Source of the DNA: Phytophthora sp. 'mugwort'
Lineage: Eukaryota > Oomycota > Peronosporomycetes > Peronosporales > Peronosporaceae
Reading direction: 5' to 3'
Assembly (NCBI GenBank): GCA_033558025.1
Contig: JAUCEF010000016.1
Coordinates: 744,001 to 808,000, forward strand
DNA length: 64,000 bases
Positions within the stretch are counted from its first letter, which is position 1. Every line of letters starts with the position of its first letter. Both the position numbers and the translations under genes were made by a program. Positions 43,111 through 54,094 of the stretch are shown here, in pieces. Below the pieces are notes generated by a model that was given only the letters and a program-made list of their open reading frames with translations, did no database searches and was not told the DNA's origin.

Positions 43111-44671
43111 GCTATAGCATTTAGCCTATACCGATACGGCAGATTAGGACATGACCAGACGCCTACCAAGTATAACTAAGCTTGTGAGATTTCCTTAGCA
43201 CATGGTACACCCTCTAGTTCTCGAGGTTTACACGCCATCCTCGATGGCGCCTTTTGTTCCACTGAAGCCTAGCTATACGTCGTCGCCATCGAGGTCGCCC
43301 AGTCATTTTTATCGAAGAGCATTGCGTCACGGATGCAATGAAAGTCGCTTGGCGATCTTGTCGGTGGACCAGATTTAAATACTGTACGTGACGAATGACT
43401 GTAAGGTAAAACCCAACACGCAGAACGTTCAGCCAGAAGAATAGGTCGGCAAAATATAATTCATGTAGTTGCTCCGCGACTGAAAGTGCTGGAGCGTCGT
43501 AAATATCTCCTTTTATGTTAGGTTATCTCAGCGATAAATCCTTCCGCGTGCTCTGTGTGTCTACGAGGGAACAAACCCTTGCACGAGCCTTATAGACGAA
43601 GTATTCTATATGGCTGTGAGATTTCGACTATCACACTAATGTTCTATCTACGATTCCTTCGGACACGATGGTGCATCTTGCAAAACGAAATCCGTCGAAT
43701 GCTGCTTGAGATGAGAATTTCGAAACTCGCAGCGCCAGGGTTGATTTGCTCACTTGGTAGCCCTCGAGGTGTGCACTTAATCATCGAAAACCGCTAACCA
43801 CAGTAGCCTTACGAACTGCTTGGACACCTGTGAAGCCTCAAATACTTCTTCACACAGCACGTCCCCGACATTTTCAGACTTGTCATAGCATTTACAAACA
43901 TTGAGACAATGAGAGACGCGCTCCGTTAATTTCTTCTGTACAGGGATGGTCTTCGCCAGGAGGACATTAATTTATTGCGAGAGTAGTTCCTCTTTATTTT
44001 ATTGCTCACCGCGTCACCACGCGACCTGGTATCCATTGGGCCCGCATGATGACCTCAATAGCTGCCGTCAACTAATTAACTAAGATGAATTCATGTAGTA
44101 CAGCAAGCTCAGGAGATGCTGCTTTGTAACATATTTAAGGTGAAAAAAAAAAACTCATGGGGGGCAATAGTTGCCGACGGATTGGCACGGCCGCGGATGC
44201 CCCTGCGGATTTCTTATTGTGCCTTTCCCGACTCTGACCTCAAAAGGTAGGTCCATAGCAAGTGCGTTTAAGGTTATGATTTGTCGAGCTCCTGGTACAG
44301 AATTTAGTGCATTTGCCTTTTTTCGTCCAATGACTGCTGGAAAAGTAAGTCCTACGAATGGGCTCCGATTTGGACTAAGTACCACCTTTTAACGAATTTA
44401 GCTCCGAATGGCCACTATTCTTCGGCCATTCGTACGTCAAAAGAGTTACAAGCAGATCAGATATGAAATGGCCTATATATTAGACGACGGTAGGGGTAAG
44501 TTTAGACAAAAGTACCTAGTCAGTTAGGAGGCTTTCGTACGACCTCCTCCTACGTAGGACCCTAAAATGGAGGGCGTTTTGGCAGAAAGGCACAATAGTA
44601 CTTATGTCGCCAATAGGGCCAAATAGACCAGTCTGCCATTCTCTCTCTCTCTACCTACTTATCGCGCCAGA
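43111..44671. other. Decayed DNA, nothing recognised
   Basis: Short frames only, with a run of eleven A near 44143 and a short CT run near 44642. Confidence 0.4.
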
Positions 44672-45196
44672 CTATTCGACAAATGACAACGGTACTGCAT
44701 CTACCGACATGATGTAACCAGCGGAAAGATGTGACCATTGTCTAAGTTTAGAGTAGACTGCTAAAATTTCTCTACAAAGTTTGACTTGAACAAAACCGTC
44801 ATATATTCTACCAATCAGAATACAAAGTTTGACTTCTACAAAATCGGCATATTCTACCGATCGGATTACAGGCTGACCTGAGCGGAAAGCGCTTCTCGCA
44901 TACTGCGCTACCATTGACTTGGCGGCCACCATGTTGAGCAAGCTTAACCCATCGAGCATCCCTTGCACGACGCTGTAACATTGTCGCCTCAAGTCCTTAA
45001 CCTGTAGAAGTTGGATGCCCTCGTGCCGCTCAGAAGGGAGCGCCGGCTCTCCTTCCAAGCATAAGCGATACATAATCTTCAATGAAGATCGCTTTGTCTC
45101 GCACAGGTGGTCTATGCGCCTGACCTGTGGAAAGTAGTGTGACCGAGGTAGAGTACGAGCGCAAATGCACATAACTATAGTCCAGCCGGGCGCCAA
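44672..45196 (-). CDS. Unassigned 174-residue ORF, doubtful
   Basis: An uninterrupted minus-strand frame with plausible composition (HLCETKRSSLKIMYRLCLEGE, LRRQCYSVVQGMLDGLSLLN). Part of its C-terminal half comes from the 46-48-bp repeat at 44773-44866, which makes the protein repeat FVEVKLC and FVQVKLC. No family is recognised. It may be a chance frame or part of a retroelement. Confidence 0.2.
   Translation of the reverse strand: MAPGWTIVMCICARTLPRSHYFPQVRRIDHLCETKRSSLKIMYRLCLEGEPALPSERHEGIQLLQVKDLRRQCYSVVQGMLDGLSLLNMVAAKSMVAQYARSAFRSGQPVIRSVEYADFVEVKLCILIGRIYDGFVQVKLCREILAVYSKLRQWSHLSAGYIMSVDAVPLSFVE
44773..44866. repeat. Tandem repeat, two units of 48 and 46 bp
   Basis: Both units begin TACAAAGTTTGACTT and contain CAAAA-C-G-CAT-ATTCTACC. 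Confidence 0.8.
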
Positions 45197-47911
45197 AGGT
45201 GCGCCTCAGCAGTCGTTACTCTACATGTATAGCGGTTTGTCAGCCGGAGTAGAATGCGCTCAGCTGGTATATTGTGGGGTAATGTGAACTTCAAAGTGTT
45301 CCCCTGCCTTTAGTTGGTTAGCAGTCATCGGATTTTTGGCAAATGAAACGTATCGGTGGCGTCGGAAAGATGTAACCACTCTACAAATTTTGGTTTATGA
45401 TCTCCCTTTTCTGCAATGCACATTGGTTGCACATCTTGGGCTAAGTGCTTACATCATTCCGCCGATGTCGGTAGCGGACTGCAACCAGTAACTTGACTCA
45501 CCTGATTGTTGGTGTTCAACGACTACCGGTTGGCAGCTGTATCCGATGAGAAAGCGATACAGTTGTAGACTTGCCGCCGGATGAGTCGTTACTAAAATCA
45601 CTTGCCTACTTCCGCAGGCCCGTAGCGGTCGTTGAAAACTGGAGTAAGAAAATCACTGAAGTAGGCGTTCTAGCAACCAGCCATGCAAAACAATCGAAAG
45701 CTGTGGTACCAGTAAATTTGTATGTTGTCCCGTGCCAAGGCAAATCACATACTGCAGGGAAAGCTTTTCAGTGGCATGCTCGAACGATTATCCATTGAAG
45801 ACAAGCTTTAGAGAAAATAGCTCTTTGTGTTCTGTTGGAAATAAATACAGCGATATTGCGGTGGCACGAGGGCAAACGAAGTTGCGAGCCGCTATTCCAA
45901 ATTAGCAGTTGTAATGTATTGAGGATGGAGTGACGCGCGCAACCCACGCGCGTCTTAATACGAAAAAAGACGAAGCAGCGGATTGGACTCGGATTAGATT
46001 GCCGTTCAGTTTGCCATTTGTGATACTTGAGCAGTCCTTTGCTGTTGTCGACGCCAGTACCGTCGCTATCTTCAAGTAACATCTGCTGAAATTGGTGTTG
46101 ACGCTCGAAACTTACCGATGCCCAACGCTTGCAAGACCGAAAGTGCGGTTTACGTATGTTTGCCAAGCTGAACGCAACTGCATCGTCTGCTACATGAACA
46201 GACTTGGCATCTCGGCGGTGTAGCTAATATGTATTAGCTATACGATGCCTCAATTATATCGAATTCTCAGGAGCAGAACCTGAGCATTATTGATCGGCAA
46301 CAAACAACATCAAGATCGCTACGACTTTGGTGCTACGGTAGAACGCTTTAGAAATGCAGAGGTATTTGCAATCGCTGGTACCCAGTGACGACAACATGGT
46401 CGCCACTGTGAATACATGTATTATACTTGGTCTTTCGCCGATCTGCTAATACTGTCCCAGTCTCGTCTACCGCGTCGTCACAATGGTACGGGATTATCAT
46501 GTCGATACTTAAGTACAATGATAAATTTACTTAACAAAGAACTGCATATCACGAGCATAACACCGAAATGAGACTATAATAGCAGCAGCAATACACGTTT
46601 CTGTATAAATCCATGGAATACCGTATTTGTAAGGGGTCAATACCCTGTTCAAAGTAACAAATACCCCCAAAACCGAAACAGCGCGACAAAGGCCGATAAA
46701 CGTACCTTTTTTGTTCCATAAATCGAAAGGTGGTACATCTATCTAACGGATTCCCCCGGATAAATAGCCGTCTGCTATTCAATAGAAGCCCTATCGGACA
46801 AGCTACCAGATATTGGTTATAAGCTGTTTCTATGATCGTGAACTCGTCAAGCGCATCAAGGAAGCTCTGCCAAACAGCAGCACGTCAACGCATTCTCTCT
46901 CACAGTCAGGCCATTTCACACTAAATAACGCACCGTATACATCGTTTCAGCGCTCTTATCGGAATGCCATTTGATGGAGTGGATTCCCTGAATTTCAGTG
47001 GGATCCCAACTCACACGCACTGCGCCCAGACACCATCTAACGGAGGGGGTACTCCAACGGCCGTGTAGTTGCTGAGTCATTGACCTTGTGTACCCGTCGG
47101 AGGGTTGGTACTGCTCTCTCGTTGACACGAGATGCGCACTTGGTGGGCATTAGATGTCCTTGTGGGGACTTGGAGGGGGTGAATCTGTGCGGGTATTCCT
47201 GCGCACGAGATCCGGTGTTGGTTTGGTCTTGAGCTCTTTGCGTAGACCTTGTGGACCCCTACTAGAAATACGAGATCCGGAGTTGTTCCTTCTTGAGGTG
47301 TCCTTGCTCCTTATTGGAGTTGTCATTTGTTCCTTTACGATGCTTGCCACCTCCACTAGCGGAATCTTGAGGGGAGGGGGAGGGGAGAAACCAAAGGGCG
47401 AGCGCGACCAGGCCTATCAAGGGGCTACTAGGTGTGCAGGAAGATCGCCAAAGTTTAGACTTGGTCTATGTATGGAGCCAATCGAACTCCCCTATACTAT
47501 AGTCAAGTCTGTCTTCCAGTGAAAATTCGGTTCTGATTTATAGCTTAGCCTATCTACCTTCGGATCCAATCCCAAAACCTATCCTACGGACTACCTATAA
47601 ACCAGGATCTCATATCTGACCTATTCCTGGCTACCCGTCTCCACTCTACCTCCCTTAGCTACGGATCTTCAACCCGGTCTGCTCTAACTGATCGATATTT
47701 AGTACTTGAACCTCACCCCACGGGACGGATACAGGATCCGTACCATATACAGACCTGGCGTGTCGTATGGTCAGGATCCATCACCTTGACGCCGTTATGG
47801 CTGCCGCTGGCGACGTGGATCTCCCACTGCCGGTCAACTTCCATCTTATCCGGATCTGCAATACCACAACCGCCCTGACACGTTGTGACCACCTCGCAAC
47901 GGTAACACACT
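45197..47911. other. Decayed intergenic DNA, nothing assigned
   Basis: Several short frames on both strands, none with a recognisable motif. The last 750 bases, rich in GGATCC/GGATCT and pyrimidines, may be the leader or LTR of the element encoding the coiled-coil ORF that follows. Confidence 0.4.
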
Positions 47912-50350
47912 GTGTCACGTGATCCACAATTCACCCCACTACCGTCCACCCGATCAAGCCTCTCTACCATGTCGTCGCCTACTACGCCCCAGACACGGAC
48001 ACCAAGCCTCGCGCTGCCGTATTCGCCGAGCAATGCGTCTCCAGACGCCTCTCCTCCATGTGCGCACTGTGATCACGCGCCGTCGGATCCTTCCGCGGCG
48101 GCAACTCCGGTGGTGCTGGATCTGGTTCCGCTGCGAACCACGGTAACGTCGATCCACACCTTTGTTGGTGCCTACGACGAGCTGCTGGCAAGCATCAGCA
48201 ACCCTGCGGGATCTGGTTGCTGCGCGCCGCCACAACGAAGAACCCACACGTTGGCCAAGCCCAACAGGACGACAGCGCGCTCGTTCGTGGACTTCGTCCA
48301 GCACCACTACGACGTTATCCAGTGGCGACTTTGTCGAGTCACGCAGCTTGAAGCCGAAACGCGCCATGAAGCTGACCGTCTCCGCGTGGAGGTCCAGGGT
48401 TTCGGCGATCTGCGGGCGTGCTACGCCTTACTAGAAGAAACCAGCGCGGAGGCGTACACCCGCCTGTAAGACTATGCCCTCGGTCTGGAGCGTCGCTTAT
48501 CCGATGATGGCAGTGCCGCGCCAGCCGATCTGCCCATGCCTCTTCCCTTGCGCAGGATCGGCGGGATGAAGCTACCGGGCTGAGGCAGCGATCCGCCGAC
48601 CTCGAGCAGCAGTTAAACGGCTTGATCCGAGCAGCGTTCAGAGGTCTCTTTCGCCTTCAGAAGGACCATCGGATCTTCAGCGTAGTCACGAGGAGCGGAA
48701 ACAGCATGTCCGTGATCTGGAACGTGAAGCTCGGCGACTGCGGCAAGAACTGCACCAAATGCACCAACAGCTCGACGGATCGGTTCCCGCGGCAGATCTG
48801 CATGCTGCACGGATCCAGCTGCACGTCTGAGGTGAGGGGATCCTCGAGCTAGAGGTTTTTTTTTACAAGGCTGAGTGTCGCCGTGCGGATCTTCACAGGG
48901 TTCACGATCATACCGTGGGCAAGCTAGATGGTGCCCGGGAAGGGATCGAGCGCCTGAAGCACTCACTGGGGGCAGCTTATCGAGATAATGCGCGTGCCGA
49001 AGATTCGTTGAACCAGACGCAAGACCAACTCCGTCCCAACGTCCGCGTGGACCACAAGACCCTTGAAGCTGCTCGCGACACGATCGCTCAGGAGCTCAAG
49101 AGGACCCAAAATCAGGTGACTCCCGCTAACACCAAGATCTGTGCCGGCGCTCAAGTTCGGCGAGATCTGGAGTCTGCGGTGGCCCAAGTGACTCAGCTGA
49201 CCGGCGAACGCGATCAGGCGCGCCTGGATCTCGACAATGCTATGCAGGTGGGGCAGAAATATTTCAAGGCCCAGAGAGATCTCCTTGAGCAGATCGCCGA
49301 CATGCAGCAAGAATACCAGCTAGTCCGCCAAGATCTCGATCAACTCCGCGGTCATCATAAGCTTCTGTCGCAAGATCACCAAGGCCTGCTCGGCAAGCAC
49401 GACTCGGCCGACATAGAGCGGGACAGCGCTCTCGACAACTTAGCGTCGACGCCTCGGCCGCCGTACGGAGCTCGTCGGTTGCACGTAGCGGTCGGTCTAA
49501 TTCCGGGGCTCGCAGTGCCCAGGCTTCTTCCAAGAGGCCCTTGAGTCCACCCGCTTCTCCTCGCCACAAAGATCCATGCCCGTCGAAATAGGTGCCTCGT
49601 TCCTCATCCCCCGCGGTGGATGGCGCAACTGCCTCCGAATCGGCTTCCACAATCCAACCAGGATCCTCCTTGGATCTCGTTGACGCCTCGGCTGAGGTCG
49701 GTGATGGAGACAACGAGTTCCTCGGCACAGAATCTGAATCTAGCTCCGATCCCAGTTCCAGCTCTAGCAGTAGTGGATCCGACGCCGCGCTCGTCGATTC
49801 GGACGCGATCTTCGACGACTCCGGCCACGACGAACTCCAAAATGGCTCTGGCGTGATCCCGATCCGACGCCCGTCGACGCAGTTTTTCCACGGAGATCTA
49901 TGGTGGCGAGGGGTCTCAGGCTACGCCCATCGTGGTTGATCAAGATCCGAACTCTGCCGAAACGGAGGAAGGGGTGGAAGACGCAACTTAGGCGGCTGGC
50001 ACACCCAATCCGACCTCTCCATCCGTTACACCCGCCACGGATCCCGCTTCCCAGCCATTCGGGTCTGCGAATAGTTTTCTCCCCAGCTTCCATCAGCCGT
50101 GGGTCGTGGTTGCGGAAGAGGTAGCACCCTGGGATCCTCTCCAGATTAGTGTACTCACCCTCGACACCCTCACGCCCCCGATCCTGATCGACAACCGGGT
50201 GCTCCTAGCCGGGTGGATGTTCCCTGAGCGGGCCAGTCGCTGGGCCCCGTGGCGTAATCACTTATGCACAGACCCGACTTCTCATCCGTCTCGCCAGATT
50301 GGCCAGCTTCGCATGAAGTTTTCTCCGCCTGCTCCGGATCATGAGTAGTC
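47912..50350 (+). pseudogene. Long coiled-coil ORF, probably retroelement ORF1/gag, frameshifted
   Basis: Successive frames form one protein of roughly 800 residues. It has a Ser/Pro/Thr-rich N-terminus (SSPTTPQTRTPSLALPYSP), a helical segment (FVDFVQHHYDVIQWRL, QLEAETRHEADRLRVE), and then a long coiled coil at 48915-49440 (TIAQELKRTQNQV, AQVTQLTGERDQARLDLDNA). A Ser/Asp-rich linker at about 49720-49830 follows, then a basic, Trp-containing block (LWWRGVSGYA, SWLIKIRTLPKRRKGW) and a C-terminus ending near 50348. Stops near 48469 and 48850 and frame shifts near 49490 and 49930 break it. Without a polymerase domain the retroelement assignment is inferred from context and composition. Confidence 0.5.
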
Positions 50351-51705
50351 TATGTCGTATGCCACTAACTTGGTAGCAGTAGTGATCCGTCTTGCATGTA
50401 GTAATCCATTCAGTTTCAATCTTGCTTCGACTAATCCGTCCTGCGTATGTCATATCTTGATCGTCCTTAGATCTTCCGTTCAGCGTCGGATCCGATATCC
50501 TACGGATCCGAGCTCCTTGTAGCGAGCTTAGTTATTTCACCAGATCCGAGTCTCCTGGTTACATGTACACTCACTCGCCTCTCCATCTTTAGGTATGCAG
50601 CCTCCCTGCATCCTCTCTCTCGCTTCATCCGCCGTGGCAACCAACTCGCCAGACGAGAACGCCAAAGTGGGCATTTTTGCCCCCTGTGACCGCGGAAGGG
50701 TTAATGCGAGTTCGCAAAATAGTAAGTAAAGAACGAATCTCGCCAGTGCCATTCGTCAAGTTTCAAGAAACACGCCAACTGGTCACCGCATCTGCAAAAA
50801 AAAACGAGGATTTCAACAGCGTTCAGGGACTGCTGCAGTCGTTCTCAATCATAGACAACAACCATTTTATAACTCTTTTTAAGAATTATAAGATGGGGCC
50901 AAAATACAGGCGTGTAAGCTTGGGCGCTTCGCCATTGAGAGCGGGCCAGGCACGTTGGCGACTGTGCTGCCGAAATTCCCAGAATGAATACCGTGTTTGG
51001 GTTCGTAGGTTAGCCCCCGCTAAGCCTTGACCATTGAGCGACTGTGGCTGCGATGATCCGGAGCTCCGTGGCAAGATCCGTGCTTGATTTTGGTCTCTTC
51101 GAAATATCATTTTCGATTTCACAAAACGTCACGAGTGCCCCAATGTCCGTCGTCAAGATCGTATCTGGAAATCACTGGATAAAACTGGACCGTACACTTC
51201 AACAGACTCAAAGCTTCAAAGCGTTGAGCTTCGCTGCCCATTGGAGGTCAACCGAGATCACAGCCTGTTTGCTTCTTATCGTTGAAATAGCAGGAGTCAA
51301 GAATCGTGGTCTAACCAGAGCGAATCGACTCGTCGACCACTCAAAATCCTCTTTTCCTCCATGTGTGTGTGATACTTTTGACCAAGTAGGCTCTTTGGAT
51401 TACAAAAGCTTGCAAGACTGTGGGGTTGTCACTGTTGAGGAGAGAATGAGACCGTCGCCATTGCTGTTCGACACAACTTGTCGCGAAAGTCTCGAGGCTT
51501 TCAAGCAAAAACCTGCAACGAGGTAGCAGTCTCGATCCATCGCAACCCGAGACGGAGGTCATCCCGGCAGAGGCACAACCAGAGAATGTGCGGCTCGGAC
51601 AGGCAGCATGGACAATGTCCCAGCCGTGTGGTGGCCGTGTGACCACTTCCAGGTCGAGAAAGTCCGTCCTTGTTTGATGGGAAAAACTTCTCTTGCAAGC
51701 AAACG
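50351..51705. other. Spacer upstream of the bZIP gene, nothing assigned
   Basis: Open frames at 50677-51030 and 51044-51526 have no recognisable motif and I do not call them genes. The last few hundred bases should contain the bZIP promoter. Confidence 0.35.
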
Positions 51706-51724
51706 CTCTCTCTCTCTCTCTCTC
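51706..51724. repeat. CT microsatellite
   Basis: An uninterrupted (CT)n run of about 19 bases, some 130 bases before the chosen bZIP start codon, probably in the promoter or 5' leader. Confidence 0.9.
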
Positions 51725-51854
51725 GCTCTTGTTCTTCTGTAGCGTGCCACCAGAGCAAAGCAACAACGGGTGGCGAAGGTGCAGATTCGCAATTGACAAG
51801 AAGCCCATTGACCGAGTTACGACGGCGTCGTCAAGGCGGCACGCCACCCCAACA

Positions 51855-52805
51855 ATGACAGACGCATCTCCACTCTCCGCTGAGCGCCTTCACATCAGCC
51901 TGTCTCCAGGCGATGAGATCGCAGAGCTCGACAGTCTTCAAACGCCGATCACGACCTTCACGGCACTGTTGAACGCGGCTCACTCCGTTGAGGTCGATAC
52001 TCCCGCTACTAGGACGAATGAGGCAGTCCCGCAGCTGGACGTCTCCGTGATCCAGCGCCGTCTTCGGAACCGCGTGTCCTGCCGCAAGACTCGACTCAAG
52101 CGCAAACTCAATCAGCACGCGCTGGAGGTTCTAGCTCGCAACCGCCAAAAGCGTCACGAATATCTCACGCAGCTTGCGCACGAGCTTGGAGTGGGGCGTG
52201 ACAATGTTAATGCCCAGATCTCCAGTAGCAGCCACTACGACGAGCTTTTCCGTGAGCTCGCTGCGCGGAGTCTGCACTATGCCTTGGTGGACCAAATGTA
52301 CACTGGATGGCTTGACGATGGAAACGACCAAGTGACAACACGCGTCTTGGCTGTCACTACGGAGATGAAGCAGAACAGCGAACAAGTCGCCAGTTTACCG
52401 ACGAGACGACCCAAACGACAACGACGTGAAAGCGACAAGGACGTCTCGACAGTGCTTCAGAGCGACTCAGCAGCTCCTCAAGCTTCGCTGCTCGAGCAAT
52501 GGCGACCGATTGTCGATGGACTGCAAAATGTGGACCTGACGCTGTATCGAATGAGAGAGACGGATTTGGGAGCTGGCGTCTTCGATCGACACTGCTACTG
52601 GAAGTTCGTCAGCGTAAGCTCAGCGAACGTGCAACAGGATGGTGAGATCGCTGCAGTTGCAGTCTCCGGAGTCACCCGTCTGAGGTTTCACGGTCGACAT
52701 GTACACGAGATTAACATTAGCGTTGGCCGACGCGAAAACAACGCATCCTTCGACTTTGACGCCAGTCTCAGCAGCATGGCCGACACCGTAACAGTGGAAG
52801 CTTAA
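51855..52805 (+). CDS. bZIP transcription factor
   Basis: 316 residues in one exon from the ATG at 51855 (context AACAATGAC). The frame is open upstream to an ATG at 51693, but that extension would translate the CT microsatellite and is less likely. The bZIP region lies at about residues 64-110: a basic region RRLRNRVSCRKTRLKRK matching NxxSCxx(T)R, with Asn72 in the invariant position, then a leucine-heptad-like helix (NQHALEVLARNRQKRHEYL). A second basic patch (RRPKRQRRE, about residue 190) may be a nuclear signal. The C-terminal third (LTLYRMRETDLGAGVFDRH to the end) is a predicted alpha/beta domain seen beside bZIP regions in other oomycete factors. The role is DNA-binding regulation with unknown targets. 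The gene is convergent with the gene at 53000-53527. Confidence 0.8.
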   Translation: MTDASPLSAERLHISLSPGDEIAELDSLQTPITTFTALLNAAHSVEVDTPATRTNEAVPQLDVSVIQRRLRNRVSCRKTRLKRKLNQHALEVLARNRQKRHEYLTQLAHELGVGRDNVNAQISSSSHYDELFRELAARSLHYALVDQMYTGWLDDGNDQVTTRVLAVTTEMKQNSEQVASLPTRRPKRQRRESDKDVSTVLQSDSAAPQASLLEQWRPIVDGLQNVDLTLYRMRETDLGAGVFDRHCYWKFVSVSSANVQQDGEIAAVAVSGVTRLRFHGRHVHEINISVGRRENNASFDFDASLSSMADTVTVEA

Positions 52806-52999
52806 ACCACCGCTCCAGCCAATGACGCTCTAAATGACGTCCAATTACCCTGCAGCCAAAATCCGAACTCCTTTTGCGCTTGCATCGCTATTGCATTTGG
52901 TTATGGGGAAACTCCTGCCAGCTCCCTGATAGTTTACATCTGGGACGCAGAAGTCCCGTTCTCCGACGTTCCTGTCTTAGATCTCTCTCTCTTCGGTTC

Positions 53000-53527
53000 C
53001 TACTTGGGCTGCTGGAGCCGTCCAGTGCGCTGGGGCTTTTGTTTCTGGGCCTCATACGAGCGCTTGAGTGGCTGTCGCTCCCGAAAGCTGTCCTTCTTCC
53101 GCAGCGCCTGGGGTTTTTCCTCGTCGTCTTTGACCACGCGTTCGTGGTACTCGTCGTGGTGCGTGCGCTGCTGCTCCAGCTTCTTGACCGTCTCGCGCAG
53201 GTGGACCGAGTTCTCCACGTCGTGGATGAGGCTGTTGACGCGCTCCATCTCCTCCAGGTGGTGACGCTCGTTGGGCGGCAATTGCGCCGAACTGGGCGAG
53301 TCTGCGTGCTCCACCTCCTGCATGAGCACGAAGCCCTTCTCGCCGGGTTCGGCCGCCACTGGCATGTTGTAGTGGAAGCGGTTGTTCCGCGGGCTCCAGC
53401 GCATGCGCGGGATCGACTCCAAGTCCGAGTGCGCGGACGTCGGGGGCTCGGTCGCCATCTTGGGGTTTGCTTGAGAGGCGCTTGGCTTGATCGATAGTGA
53501 TACATCCGCTGCGAAGCGGCGCAACAT
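53000..53527 (-). CDS. Conserved-looking hypothetical protein, 175 residues
   Basis: A single minus-strand frame with GC-rich host-like codon use. The start could be Met1 (53527), giving an Arg/Ser-containing N-terminus like a mitochondrial presequence (MLRRFAADVSLSI), or Met24 (53458, MATEPPTSAHS). The protein has a short ordered block (RMRWSPRNNRFHYNMPV, EKGFVLMQEVEH) and a charged helical part (PNERHHLEEMERVNSLIHD, VKKLEQQRTHHDEYHERV) likely to form a coiled coil. It ends in a basic tail. No family is recognised. Two other strands or frames are also open here because of GC-rich composition; this frame is preferred for its amphipathic helices and balanced composition. Confidence 0.55.
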   Translation of the reverse strand: MLRRFAADVSLSIKPSASQANPKMATEPPTSAHSDLESIPRMRWSPRNNRFHYNMPVAAEPGEKGFVLMQEVEHADSPSSAQLPPNERHHLEEMERVNSLIHDVENSVHLRETVKKLEQQRTHHDEYHERVVKDDEEKPQALRKKDSFRERQPLKRSYEAQKQKPQRTGRLQQPK

Positions 53528-54094
53528 TCCTGTCCGTTAACAAAGAGCTTACCGGATTACATGTAAATTAATACACGTATGCCACTCGACGCATCCATAG
53601 ATACCATTCCTTACAAACAATTCGTCTATTTTAACTCTCATTTATGTAATTTGTGTCCTTGAAGTTGATGGTTACATAACCATGAGCAGTGTTCCCTCCT
53701 TACTAAGAAGCAACCTGTCTGTCCGTCCTGTCACTCCTTCCCTTGTCGCCTCAACCTCATAGGGCATCCTTTCCCTCGGCGATTCCAACAGTTCACTAAC
53801 CTATCACACCGACTGCCACTACCGTCCGGACTTCAAAAACTATGAACGAAATTGCAAAATAGCCGAGTGTGACGGTTAAAATCGAACCTAACCGGAACAA
53901 TCGAACTTAAACGGATCTCACAGTCCCACCTGTCAATCGACAATTGAGCGCCGTGCATTCGATGAGATAGCCACCACTGCACGGAGGGGTGGGTAGCCTA
54001 TGACGGCCACACTGCAGCGGCCTAGCAAGGGGTCCCACATGACGACGATCACCATTGACGACGAAGTATTGCCGCGAACGAGATCCGTCAATAC
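53528..54094. other. Probable Helitron 5' side
   Basis: Upstream of the helicase remnant. It contains CTGTCTGTCCGTCCTGTCAC near 53716 and the segment AAACTATG-ACGAAATTGCAA at 53837-53864. Both motifs recur at 57.3-57.44 kb, where the second Helitron tail copy begins. No Rep (HUH) motif is visible. Confidence 0.4.

Noticed and set aside
51341..51847. Minus-strand 168-residue ORF before the bZIP gene
   Set aside because: It runs through the CT microsatellite (Glu/Arg repeats) and has no recognisable motif.
51693..51854. N-terminal extension of the bZIP protein from an upstream ATG
   Set aside because: It would translate the CT microsatellite; the ATG at 51855 has better context.
52874..53497. 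Plus-strand 207-residue ORF rich in Leu, Val and Arg
   Set aside because: Antisense of the 53000-53527 gene in GC-rich DNA; composition is unnatural and repetitive.
52888..53543. Two other minus-strand frames (Arg/Thr-rich and Ala/Arg-rich) over the same gene
   Set aside because: Strongly biased composition typical of off-frame GC-rich translation.
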